NCBI GenBank assembly: GCA_001302245.1
Contig: LGYU01000012.1
Span: 1-64,000 of the forward strand
Reading direction: 5' to 3'
Source: Chitinophagaceae bacterium PMP191F
Lineage (GTDB): Bacteria; Bacteroidota; Bacteroidia; Chitinophagales; Chitinophagaceae
Length of the DNA: 64,000 bases
Part shown: in pieces, positions 36,365 through 44,694 of the stretch
Layout: each line of letters opens with the position of its first letter
Numbering within the stretch: position 1 is the stretch's first letter
The notes under the pieces: model-generated
Database searches by the model: none
The model's input: only the letters and a program-made list of their open reading frames with translations
What the model was told of the DNA's origin: nothing
Translations under genes and position numbers: made by a program

Positions 36365-38893
36365 TTGTTGCTGAAAGACACACCAGGATACAGGGTAATT
36401 CATGAATGGCTACAATCAAAAGGACACAAGCCCTTTTTATTCCAGGAACAAACCTGGCAACACATCGTTGATGAAAAAAGCGGACTGGTAAATGCTCCCA
36501 CCGGCTTTGGAAAAACCTTCTCCGTTTTTTTGGGCACATTGATCCGGTTCATCAATCAACATCCCGATAATTACCAGCAGAAAGCTAAAAATGGCGTACA
36601 ACTGATCTGGGTTACTCCGCTGCGGGCCCTTGCCAAAGATATTGGCAGGGCTATGGAAGAAGTGATCACCGAACTGGGAATGAGCTGGAAAGTTGGTATC
36701 CGCAACGGCGACACTGATACCAACGAACGGCAGCAGCAAAAAAGACAAATGCCCGAAGCATTTATCATTACACCAGAAAGTCTTCACCTGTTTTTAGCAC
36801 AGAAGCATTACCCTGAATCTTTTCAATCATTGCAGATCATTGCCATCGATGAATGGCATGAATTGCTGGGTTCAAAAAGAGGCGTGCAGGTTGAACTGGC
36901 TATTTCAAGATTGCTGGGCGTTACACGCAACAGGCCAGTACCTCTACAGATCTGGGGTATTTCTGCTACCATTGGTAATCTGGAACAGGCAAAAGAAGTA
37001 TTGATGTCTCCCTTACATCTTACTACCTGCGAAACAGGAGTAATTGTAAAAGCCAACCTCCGGAAAAATGTAGTCATCTCTTCTGTACTGCCGGATGAAA
37101 TTGAAAAATATCCCTGGGCAGGGCACTTGGGTATTAAGCTGGTTGATAAAGTAATACCGATACTGAACGAAAGCCGCACCACACTGATCTTCATCAATAC
37201 CCGTGGCATGAGTGAAATATGGTACCAGTCCCTGCTTACAGCTGCCCCCGAACTGGCAGGGGCTATTGCGCTGCACCATGGAAGTATTGAACAGGAATTA
37301 CGCATCTGGGTGGAGGAAGCATTGCATTCCGGGCGACTTAAAGCTGTAGTATGTACAGCAAGCCTGGACCTGGGCGTTGATTTCAGACCGGTGGAAACAG
37401 TGATCCAGGTTGGTTCGCCTAAAGGTGTTGCCCGTTTTTTACAACGTGCGGGCAGAAGCGGTCACCAACCGGATGCTGTCAGTAAGATCTATTTCCTGCC
37501 TACCCATTCACTGGAGTTGGTAGAAGCTGCCGCCCTGAAAAATGCTATCGAAGAGGAATTTATTGAAAGCCGTGAACCGATGCTGCTGTGCTTCGATGTA
37601 TTGATACAATACCTGGGTACTCTTGCCATTTCGGAAGGTTTCAGACCCGATGAAATATTTGAAGAAGTAAAAGCTACTTATTGCTATCGCGATATGACGA
37701 CCGATGAGTGGTTGTCTATTCTGCAATTTATTACTGCAGGCGGTACAGCACTGCAGCAGTATGATGAATATAAAAAAGTAGAGATCATCGACGGAGTGTA
37801 CCGCATTACCAGCAGGCGCGTTGCCATGCGGCACCGTTTGCACATTGGCACCATTGTAAGCGAATCTATGATGAAAGTAAAATTTGTGTCCGGTGGATTT
37901 GTAGGTGTTATTGAAGAATGGTTTATTACACGACTTTCTCCCGGCGACGTTTTTACACTGGCGGGGAGAAAACTTGAGCTGGTAATGATCAAGGATATGA
38001 CAGCCCTGGTACGAAAATCGAATGCACAAAAATCAATTGTTCCCAGTTGGCAGGGCGGCCGTATGCCATTGAGCGCTAACCTGGGAAAAAAGTTACGGGA
38101 AAAATTCAACGAAGCACTTGACAGCAAGTATGCAACAAACGGTATACAACACAATAAAGCCACCAATTCATCAAAGACCAGGGATATAGAACTAGAGGTT
38201 TTACAACCATTATTCCAGTTGCAGGAAGAACTATCACACGTGCCGCAGGCCAATGAATTGCTGATTGAGCAAATTGAAACTAAAGATGGTTTTCACCTGT
38301 TTGTATTTCCATTTGAAGGACGCCTGGTACATGAAGCAATGGCAGCCATCCTGGCCTTTCGTATCAGTCGCATTACTCCTATTACATTTTCATTTGCCAT
38401 GAACGATTATGGATTTGAATTACTCAGTGATCAACCCATACCGGTAGATGATACCAATGCTTATGAATTGTTCAGTTCCGAAAACCTGCTGGCAGATATT
38501 CAACGCAGTGCAAATGCTACCGAAATGGCCAAAAGAAAATTCAGGGATATTGCTGTAATCGGCGGACTCATTTTCCAGGGATATCCCGGTGAACAAAAAA
38601 AAGCCCGTCACCTGCAATCTTCCGCAGCATTGCTTTTCAATGTATTTGCTGAGTACGAACCCAATAACCTGTTACTGCGACAAGCCTACCAGGAAGTACT
38701 TGACCAGCAAATGGAAGAGGTCAGGCTACGTAATATGCTGGAGAGGATACAGCAATCCCGTATCATCATTACTTTTCCGCAAAGACTTACCCCTTTCTGT
38801 TTCCCCATTAAGGTAGACAGCATGCGCGAAAGTCTTTCTTCTGAAAAACTGGAAGACCGGGTAAAACGGATGCAAGCACAATTAAACAAATAA
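36365..38893 (+). CDS. Ligase-associated DNA repair DEXH-box helicase (Lhr-like)
   Basis: The 842-residue superfamily 2 helicase has Walker A APTGFGKT (44-51), the DEXH box DEWH (about 162-165), GISATIGNLEQA and a second RecA domain with QRAGRSGHQP. A long C-terminal half typical of ligase-associated Lhr proteins follows. In other bacteria it is encoded with a DNA ligase, an exonuclease and a phosphoesterase in a DNA repair operon; only the phosphoesterase is nearby. The start is taken as TTG at 36365 (a second TTG follows), 9 bases after AAGGAG, an unusually clear ribosome binding site for this phylum. Confidence 0.9.
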   Translation: MLLKDTPGYRVIHEWLQSKGHKPFLFQEQTWQHIVDEKSGLVNAPTGFGKTFSVFLGTLIRFINQHPDNYQQKAKNGVQLIWVTPLRALAKDIGRAMEEVITELGMSWKVGIRNGDTDTNERQQQKRQMPEAFIITPESLHLFLAQKHYPESFQSLQIIAIDEWHELLGSKRGVQVELAISRLLGVTRNRPVPLQIWGISATIGNLEQAKEVLMSPLHLTTCETGVIVKANLRKNVVISSVLPDEIEKYPWAGHLGIKLVDKVIPILNESRTTLIFINTRGMSEIWYQSLLTAAPELAGAIALHHGSIEQELRIWVEEALHSGRLKAVVCTASLDLGVDFRPVETVIQVGSPKGVARFLQRAGRSGHQPDAVSKIYFLPTHSLELVEAAALKNAIEEEFIESREPMLLCFDVLIQYLGTLAISEGFRPDEIFEEVKATYCYRDMTTDEWLSILQFITAGGTALQQYDEYKKVEIIDGVYRITSRRVAMRHRLHIGTIVSESMMKVKFVSGGFVGVIEEWFITRLSPGDVFTLAGRKLELVMIKDMTALVRKSNAQKSIVPSWQGGRMPLSANLGKKLREKFNEALDSKYATNGIQHNKATNSSKTRDIELEVLQPLFQLQEELSHVPQANELLIEQIETKDGFHLFVFPFEGRLVHEAMAAILAFRISRITPITFSFAMNDYGFELLSDQPIPVDDTNAYELFSSENLLADIQRSANATEMAKRKFRDIAVIGGLIFQGYPGEQKKARHLQSSAALLFNVFAEYEPNNLLLRQAYQEVLDQQMEEVRLRNMLERIQQSRIIITFPQRLTPFCFPIKVDSMRESLSSEKLEDRVKRMQAQLNK

Positions 38894-38968
38894 AAATCCT
38901 GCAGGCAATCAGCTTTATTCTTTATATTTCAAAACAGACATTTCATTTTACCCCCAACAATCAACTGT

Positions 38969-39445
38969 ATGAAAAGGAAAATTCTGATTGCATTACTTTT
39001 TATCTTCATCGTTATCCAGTTTATACGTCCGCATAAAAACCAGTCCGGTGAGATAGCAGCAGATGATATTACCCAACATTTTACCGTGCCACAAAATGTA
39101 CAAATAATTTTACAACGTAGCTGCAATGATTGTCATAGCAATAACACTCACTATCCCTGGTACAGCAATATCCAGCCAGTTTATTGGTGGCTTCAAAAGC
39201 ATATTAATGATGGCAAAAAAGAATTGAATTTTTCAACATTTGCCAGTTATACTCCCAAAAGACAAGTACATAAACTAAATGAGACAATTGAGCAGATTAA
39301 ATCGGGGGAGATGCCGCTCAATAGCTATCTGTTGGTACATCATGATGCCAAACTAGATACCGCCGATAAAAAAATATTAACCGACTGGGCTACTACACTA
39401 AAAAATGAAATTGCTGCCGCAAATCAACTTCCAGCAGATAAATAA
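38969..39445 (+). CDS. Haem-binding domain protein (cytochrome c-like, CxxCH)
   Basis: The 158-residue protein has an N-terminal signal anchor (residues 4-19) and one covalent haem motif CNDCH at 52-56, then NNTHYPWYSNIQPVYWWLQKHI (in parts: NNTHYPWYSN, IQPVYWWLQKHI), which is characteristic of the 'haem-binding domain' family of Bacteroidota. A Met in the C-terminal part (GEMPLNSY) is the likely second axial ligand. It is periplasmic and probably transfers electrons. It lies between the helicase and the phosphoesterase with no evident link to either. Confidence 0.88.
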   Translation: MKRKILIALLFIFIVIQFIRPHKNQSGEIAADDITQHFTVPQNVQIILQRSCNDCHSNNTHYPWYSNIQPVYWWLQKHINDGKKELNFSTFASYTPKRQVHKLNETIEQIKSGEMPLNSYLLVHHDAKLDTADKKILTDWATTLKNEIAAANQLPADK

Positions 39446-39453
39446 ACATATTG

Positions 39454-39661
39454 CTATCCATTGTTTTGCCCGTTGTTCTTTGATTGTCCCAGGCTCATAT
39501 TTTTCTTGTTCTCGTTCTGTGTTTGCTCAGCCTTGATTTCTATTGAAAATTGCTCTTTTCGCCTGGGTATTACCGGCCATGCCCATAAACATACAGACAG
39601 CTGGCATGAAAGTAAAAAGCAATAGCCGCAGGAAGTTTATCAACTTCTTTATGAATTTCAT
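39454..39661 (-). pseudogene. Candidate small membrane protein broken by a single-base frameshift
   Basis: From the ATG at 39661 the minus strand encodes MKFIKKLINFLRLL, a hydrophobic segment, then GMAGNTQAK. The frame stops at 39527. Removing one A from the AAAA run at 39556-39559 continues the protein as EQFSIEIKAEQTQNENKK and on to a stop at 39454, giving about 68 residues. The continued frame has coding-like composition. It could be a decayed gene, a sequencing error or chance. The rest of the 541-base gap 39446-39986 holds a dispersed repeat and no other gene. Confidence 0.3.
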
Positions 39662-39968
39662 TCCATCCATCAATTGATTTATTGTTGCAGGCCAGCAACA
39701 AGGAGCAAGGAGTAAATTATTGAAAAGTTGACAAGGACTCGTAACTGAAAGCAAACACCCTTTTTCTTCGTGTTCCTTTGTGCCTCTGTATGGTTCTAAA
39801 AGAATCCCCAAAGGCTGTGAACTGCATAATAACAGGATTGTTCAATAGTTATATGGTTTGATTGTTATAGCTGCTAACCATAGAGCAATCCAGCAATTCA
39901 ACCATATGAATATCACGACTGCCGACAATACATTGACAATCCCCACCCTCTATTTTATCATCTTTCCC

Positions 39969-39976
39969 TACATTTG
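39969..39976 (+). promoter_or_regulatory. -7 element before the PdeM-type gene
   Basis: TACATTTG matches TAnnTTTG and ends 10 bases before the ATG at 39987, so the mRNA would have almost no leader. There is no TTG at the right spacing. Confidence 0.4.
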
Positions 39977-39986
39977 CAGCCCACCT

Positions 39987-40643
39987 ATGCAAGCGCCTGT
40001 TTCATACCGCATATCACAACAACAACTCTGGCTATCTCCCTACCGCTGTATTTTCTGGGAAGAGGAAAAAGCACTGATTGTATCAGATCTTCATTTTGGT
40101 AAAACAGGACATTTCCGTAAATCGGGTATTGCAGTACCGCAAACTGTTTACCAGGAAGACCTGCAACGGCTGGTAACCCAGTTACAATATTTTCAACCCC
40201 GTCAACTCATTGCTGTGGGTGATCTGTTTCACAGTCATGAAAATAAAGAGTTGGAATTATTCCGGAAATGGCGACACAACTTTCCTGATCTTGACGTACA
40301 CCTGGTTCGTGGCAATCATGATATTCTGCACGACGCATGGTACCGGGAATGCAATATCTCTGTAACTGAAAATACACTTGAATTAAGCGCCTTCAGCTTT
40401 TTACATGACATTGCAGACCAGGATACTCCAACCATGCAATACCAATTCTCCGGTCATCTTCACCCGGGTATTCGCATCAATGGTATGGGCAGACAATCAC
40501 TGAGTTTCCCCTGTTTCTATTTTGCACGTTCTTTTTGTGTACTGCCTGCTTTCAGCAAATTTACCGGTCTGGCCATGATACGTCCGGAAGACGATGAAAA
40601 TGTGTTTGCCATTGTAAACAATCATATCGTACAGTTACAATGA
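39987..40643 (+). CDS. pdeM: Ligase-associated DNA damage response endonuclease PdeM-type metallophosphoesterase
   Basis: The 218-residue calcineurin-like phosphoesterase has the metal motifs SDLHFGKTGHFR (Asp34, His36), GDLFHSH (78-84), RGNHD (108-112) and SGHLHPG (155-161). The start HFGKxxHFR is the PdeM variant. It belongs to the ligase-associated repair set with the helicase 1.1 kb upstream. I start at 39987 (MQAPVSYRIS), since the longer frame is leader translation. It overlaps the deacetylase gene by four bases (ATGA). Confidence 0.9.
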   Translation: MQAPVSYRISQQQLWLSPYRCIFWEEEKALIVSDLHFGKTGHFRKSGIAVPQTVYQEDLQRLVTQLQYFQPRQLIAVGDLFHSHENKELELFRKWRHNFPDLDVHLVRGNHDILHDAWYRECNISVTENTLELSAFSFLHDIADQDTPTMQYQFSGHLHPGIRINGMGRQSLSFPCFYFARSFCVLPAFSKFTGLAMIRPEDDENVFAIVNNHIVQLQ

Positions 40644-41560
40644 GCAGTCGTACATTACACATAGCAAACCACCCCATCTACGCACATCCGCTTCCGGAAG
40701 GACATCGTTTCCCAATGGCGAAATATGAATTGATACCGGGACAACTATTATACGAGGGAACTATTACTGAACAACATCTTTTCAAACCGGAAGTATGTGC
40801 GGATGAGATCGTATTATGGACACACGATGCTGATTACCTGGATAGATTGCACCGGCAAACACTTTCAGCCCGCGAACAACGACATATTGGTTTTCCGCAA
40901 TCACCACAACTCACTTTACGCGAACTCATTATTACACAGGGGACCATTGACTGCTGTCATCACGCTATAAAAAACGGAGTAGCTTTAAATATTGCGGGCG
41001 GCACTCATCATGCCTATGCTGATCATGGCGAGGGCTTTTGTTTATTGAATGATTTTGCAGTGGCTGCCAATTACCTGCTGCATCACAAACTGGCTGAAAG
41101 AATTATCATCATTGACCTGGACGTACACCAGGGTAATGGAACAGCCCGGCTATTTGAGTACAAACCGGAAGTTTTTACTTTCAGCATGCATGGTGCGCAC
41201 AACTATCCTTTTCATAAAGAGAAAAGCGACCTGGATATTGGTCTCAAAGACGGAACAACAGATGATGTTTATCTTGGTTTGCTCGAAAACACGCTGCATA
41301 CTTTACTGAAACAACATTCCCCAGATTTTGCATTCTTTCTGTCAGGCGTAGACATTCTTGAAACTGACAAGTTTGGCAAGCTGAAAGTAACTATGGATGG
41401 TTGCCGTAAGAGAGATGAAATGGTATTTACTCAACTACACCAACTCAATATTCCCTGCGTGGTAGCTATGGGTGGTGGCTACTCTCCAAACATCAATGCT
41501 ATTGTAGAAGCGCATTGCAATACTTTCCGCACTGCAAAGCATATTTACAACCTGCAATAA
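40640..41560 (+). CDS. Histone deacetylase family protein, class IV (HDAC11-like)
   Basis: The 306-residue zinc-dependent deacetylase has the catalytic His pair His123-His124 (GGTHHA), zinc ligands Asp161 and His163 (DLDVHQGNGT), a third ligand Asp238 (SGVDILETD) and the transition-state Tyr281 (GGGYS). The sequence DILETDKFGKLKVT...KRDEMVF parallels eukaryotic HDAC11, placing it in class IV. It has no signal peptide, so it is cytoplasmic. The natural substrate is unknown; acylated lysine or polyamine are possible. It is translationally coupled to the PdeM-type gene. Confidence 0.92.
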   Translation: MSSRTLHIANHPIYAHPLPEGHRFPMAKYELIPGQLLYEGTITEQHLFKPEVCADEIVLWTHDADYLDRLHRQTLSAREQRHIGFPQSPQLTLRELIITQGTIDCCHHAIKNGVALNIAGGTHHAYADHGEGFCLLNDFAVAANYLLHHKLAERIIIIDLDVHQGNGTARLFEYKPEVFTFSMHGAHNYPFHKEKSDLDIGLKDGTTDDVYLGLLENTLHTLLKQHSPDFAFFLSGVDILETDKFGKLKVTMDGCRKRDEMVFTQLHQLNIPCVVAMGGGYSPNINAIVEAHCNTFRTAKHIYNLQ

Positions 41561-41573
41561 GTAACAAATAATC

Positions 41574-43610
41574 TTAATTGATAAAGCTCCAGAAGATACC
41601 TACACGGATCTGCAATCCCGGATAAGGGTACAGGTAAGTAGGCACATTATTTCCCAAAAATCCTCTGCCGTCGTAGGTGTTCAGGTTTTCAGCACGTACA
41701 TACGCGTTAAAGGTTTTGATACGGAAATGTACATAAGCTGAAAGCTCAGGAAAACGCATCTTAACCCTGATATTATCCTGGTAAGAATATTGCCCGATAA
41801 GCGGTGAATAAAAAGGTGCATTGTACGGAGTGAAATAACGCATTTCAAGGCCAAAGCTGGTTAGCAGACTTCTGAAACCGAGATTGCCATCATAACCAAT
41901 CTGGTTACGGGTGGTAAACAAAGGCAGGTTCAGCGCGGCATTGCCCGCACGTTGCTGCAATATGATCCAGGTACGCCAGTTAAAATGTTCTGCCAGTTTA
42001 AACTGTTTTTGTGCAGTGATCTGCAGTACATTGAACACGGTGCTTTCCTGTTCAGCCTGGTAAAATTTAGTAAAGTAGGCCATATTGCTGAACAGATAGT
42101 AGCTGGCAGATAATTTCAGATGTAACCGGGGTTGTTCCAGTGAACCAAATATATTGGTGATGTTCTCTTTTTTAAAGGTCAGCGGATCGCCCAGGTAGAA
42201 ACTGCTGGAATTATTATATACAAATGATGGTGTGCGGTTGGAATTCTGGAAACCAACTTCCAGATAACCGATCTTTCTGCTGATAAGGCGTTTCAGACTG
42301 ATGTACGCATTGTAATCCCCTGCATTCATGCCATTGATATAGAAACGCCCGTTGGCTTCAATATCCCATTTCTGGTTGCGGGTTTTATTCCGGTATTCAC
42401 CATGCAAAAACAGGTCGTAGTATGATTGACTGCGGGTTGATACAAACCCGGAATCAAAAGACACCGTCATATTTTCCATAGTGGCCCCCACCTTGATAAA
42501 CTGTTGCGCATTTTTTGCATCCGGAAACTGGTAAACAGAAAAATCGTTGACCAATCGTTTCCAGTAATCCTGCAAAAAGAACGTATCGTTGCTGGCTGCC
42601 GGCAGGGTAATATTGTAGGTGTTCTTATAAAACACACTATCACCAAAATAATCGCGGAAACGATAATTATAGGTATTGTAACTGATGGTATGCTCCAGTC
42701 GCAAACGCGGGTAAAACAACGGTATCACTACCGTATCTCTCACCAGTGAATCTTTTTGTCCCAGGTCGTATTGCTGACGAAACAGGTAAGTTGCATTGGT
42801 ATAAAAACTACCGGTACCGATATTGGTGTTAAAGAAGTCGCGGCTGTTTGCCTGCGGCGCCCCCAGGTTGGTGGGAATATTAGAACGCTCTTTATAAGCA
42901 TTGGTACTATCCAGGTATTGCATACCGGCAATACCACCATTTTCGCCCGATTGCAGTTTATTCGCCGCAATTACAAAAAAGTTCTGATATCGCTTGTTTC
43001 TCGACTGGTACCACGAACTGAATTTGTAACTGTTGTGATTGGTGTTCTGGTTCTGGAAAAATCCCGGAGCATTGATCAGCCTGTATTCAAAACCCATGTT
43101 CCAGTTGGGCTTCAGGTTTTGCGTATGCTTCAGGTGGATCATCTGTTCACCACGACTGCCCAGCATGTATCCCATTTCAGAATACGGACGCGTGGTAGTA
43201 TAAAAACGGGTATTCTCTACTGTAAAATTATAGATATCAAATGCGTGAAAGCCATTATCCCAGCCAGACTGCATACGGGGTGTAAACACCAGGTTACGGG
43301 CAGGTGTGCCAAAATTGCCCAGGTGCACGTAGGTCCAGGGTACCGGATAATACTTTGTAAAATCGTACAGGCTGGAATCGAACTGTTGCAGCCTGCTGGA
43401 ATCAAGATAACGGAAACGGATGGTAATGGAATCTTCCAGTCCGGTACGGTGCTTAATGCTATCGCCGGTACCACTTCCTGCACTGCCCAGGCTGCCACCA
43501 ATGCTCCTGATCCGGTCAAAACCACCCTGCGCGCTGCCTGTGTTAACAAAGCCTGTCAGTAAAATGACTGTAGTGAACAGTATGTAACAAAATCTTAGCA
43601 CTGGCTGCAT
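41574..43610 (-). CDS. Putative porin, outer-membrane beta-barrel
   Basis: The 678-residue protein has a signal peptide (about residues 1-28, ending GSAQ). A long beta-rich region with alternating aromatic and polar residues ends in YPGLQIRVGIFWSF, a barrel-like C-terminal strand. It resembles the large 'putative porin' family of Bacteroidota. The segment at 96-200 contains GNFGTPARNLVF and an NHNSYKFSSWYQSRNKRY-type turn region. It is a single gene, convergent with the deacetylase (13-base gap). Transported substrate unknown. Confidence 0.82.
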   Translation of the reverse strand: MQPVLRFCYILFTTVILLTGFVNTGSAQGGFDRIRSIGGSLGSAGSGTGDSIKHRTGLEDSITIRFRYLDSSRLQQFDSSLYDFTKYYPVPWTYVHLGNFGTPARNLVFTPRMQSGWDNGFHAFDIYNFTVENTRFYTTTRPYSEMGYMLGSRGEQMIHLKHTQNLKPNWNMGFEYRLINAPGFFQNQNTNHNSYKFSSWYQSRNKRYQNFFVIAANKLQSGENGGIAGMQYLDSTNAYKERSNIPTNLGAPQANSRDFFNTNIGTGSFYTNATYLFRQQYDLGQKDSLVRDTVVIPLFYPRLRLEHTISYNTYNYRFRDYFGDSVFYKNTYNITLPAASNDTFFLQDYWKRLVNDFSVYQFPDAKNAQQFIKVGATMENMTVSFDSGFVSTRSQSYYDLFLHGEYRNKTRNQKWDIEANGRFYINGMNAGDYNAYISLKRLISRKIGYLEVGFQNSNRTPSFVYNNSSSFYLGDPLTFKKENITNIFGSLEQPRLHLKLSASYYLFSNMAYFTKFYQAEQESTVFNVLQITAQKQFKLAEHFNWRTWIILQQRAGNAALNLPLFTTRNQIGYDGNLGFRSLLTSFGLEMRYFTPYNAPFYSPLIGQYSYQDNIRVKMRFPELSAYVHFRIKTFNAYVRAENLNTYDGRGFLGNNVPTYLYPYPGLQIRVGIFWSFIN

Positions 43611-43727
43611 TGAATATTATAATGGGATGCCAAATTAATCATTAATGGTTGCAGGCTGTTTTATAAGAACGTTAATCTTGTTATCGGCACGTTGTTAAAA
43701 TAAACGTCGCAATACAACCTGCTACAA

Positions 43728-44543
43728 CTATACTTCTGCCACCAATTGTTTAAAAATAGCCGACAGTTTAGGGGCAGCTTCATTGGCAGCCTGCAACACT
43801 TCTTCATGAGTAATGATATTGTCTTCCTCCCGGATACCAATATCCGTAATTACACTCATGGCCACCACCGGCAAGCCCATGTGTATAGCGGTGATCACTT
43901 CCTGCACGGTGCTCATTCCTACAGCATCGCCGCCCAGCCTGTAAATCATCTGATATTCGGCCCTGGTTTCAAAAGTAGGACCGGTAACACCAAAATAAAC
44001 ACCTTCCTGTACCGGTACATTCAGCTCACCGGCTATCTTTTTTACTTTTTTGATCAGTTCTTTGCTGTATGGTTCGCTCATATCAGGGAAACGTGGTCCC
44101 AGTTCTTCCTCGTTTTTACCAATCAGCGGGTTGGGCGTGATCAGGCTGATATGATCACGGATGATCATCAGGTCGCCTATTTTAAAAGCAGGATTTACAC
44201 CACCAGCAGCGTTTGACACCATCAGCAGGCGTATTCCCAGGAATTTCATTACACGTATGGGATAAACAACCTGTGCAGGCGTATAGCCTTCATAAAAGTG
44301 AAAACGGCCGGCCATTGCCACCACTTTCTTACCATTCAGCTCACCAAAAACCAATTTGCCATGATGTCCTTCTACGGTTGAAACAGGAAAATGAGGAATA
44401 TCGTTGTAACTGATCTCCTGTTCAATTTTTATTTCTGTAGCGAAATTTCCCAAACCACTTCCCAGCACAATACCGATCTCTGGCACATGGGAGTATATTT
44501 TTTTAATATATGTAATCGTTTCCTGCAGTTGTTGCGTCAGCAC
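43728..44543 (-). CDS. Purine nucleoside phosphorylase (PNP-I trimeric type)
   Basis: The 271-residue enzyme of the trimeric PNP family phosphorolyses purine nucleosides. It shows the phosphate loop GSGLGNFA (28-35), VEGHHGKL (58-65), SNAAGGVNP (110-118) and GPTFETRAEYQM (188-199), with the base-binding Glu196. The residue equivalent to Asn243 of mammalian PNP is Asp234 (VITDIG), which bears on base specificity. A -7 box TATATTTG lies at 44606-44613. Confidence 0.93.
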   Translation of the reverse strand: MLTQQLQETITYIKKIYSHVPEIGIVLGSGLGNFATEIKIEQEISYNDIPHFPVSTVEGHHGKLVFGELNGKKVVAMAGRFHFYEGYTPAQVVYPIRVMKFLGIRLLMVSNAAGGVNPAFKIGDLMIIRDHISLITPNPLIGKNEEELGPRFPDMSEPYSKELIKKVKKIAGELNVPVQEGVYFGVTGPTFETRAEYQMIYRLGGDAVGMSTVQEVITAIHMGLPVVAMSVITDIGIREEDNIITHEEVLQAANEAAPKLSAIFKQLVAEV

Positions 44544-44605
44544 CTTTTATTATTTTTTATGAATATTCCGGGCACTCTGGTAATAGCCCGCCCGGTAAGC
44601 GGCTG

Positions 44606-44613
44606 CAAATATA
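44606..44613 (-). promoter_or_regulatory. -7 element of the PNP promoter
   Basis: On the minus strand TATATTTG matches TAnnTTTG 63 bases before the start codon. No TTG partner is visible. Confidence 0.4.
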
Positions 44614-44642
44614 AGGAATAGCAGGTCGCGGCTTACTATGTA

Positions 44643-44671
44643 TTGATTACACTATATATTCATTATTTTTG
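44643..44671 (+). promoter_or_regulatory. Bacteroidota-type promoter for the T9SS cargo gene
   Basis: TTG (44643-44645), 18 bases, then TATTTTTG (44664-44671). Transcription would start about 17 bases before the ATG at 44695. Confidence 0.65.
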
Positions 44672-44694
44672 AAGGGTACCTTGAATTGATTGCC

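Noticed and set aside
39527-39811. A 94-residue minus-strand protein as one gene
   Set aside because: Its first half is translation of a dispersed intergenic repeat; only the part from 39661 looks like a coding remnant.
42756-43562. A 268-codon plus-strand frame opposite the putative porin
   Set aside because: The minus-strand product has a signal peptide and barrel pattern; this frame has neither and no promoter.
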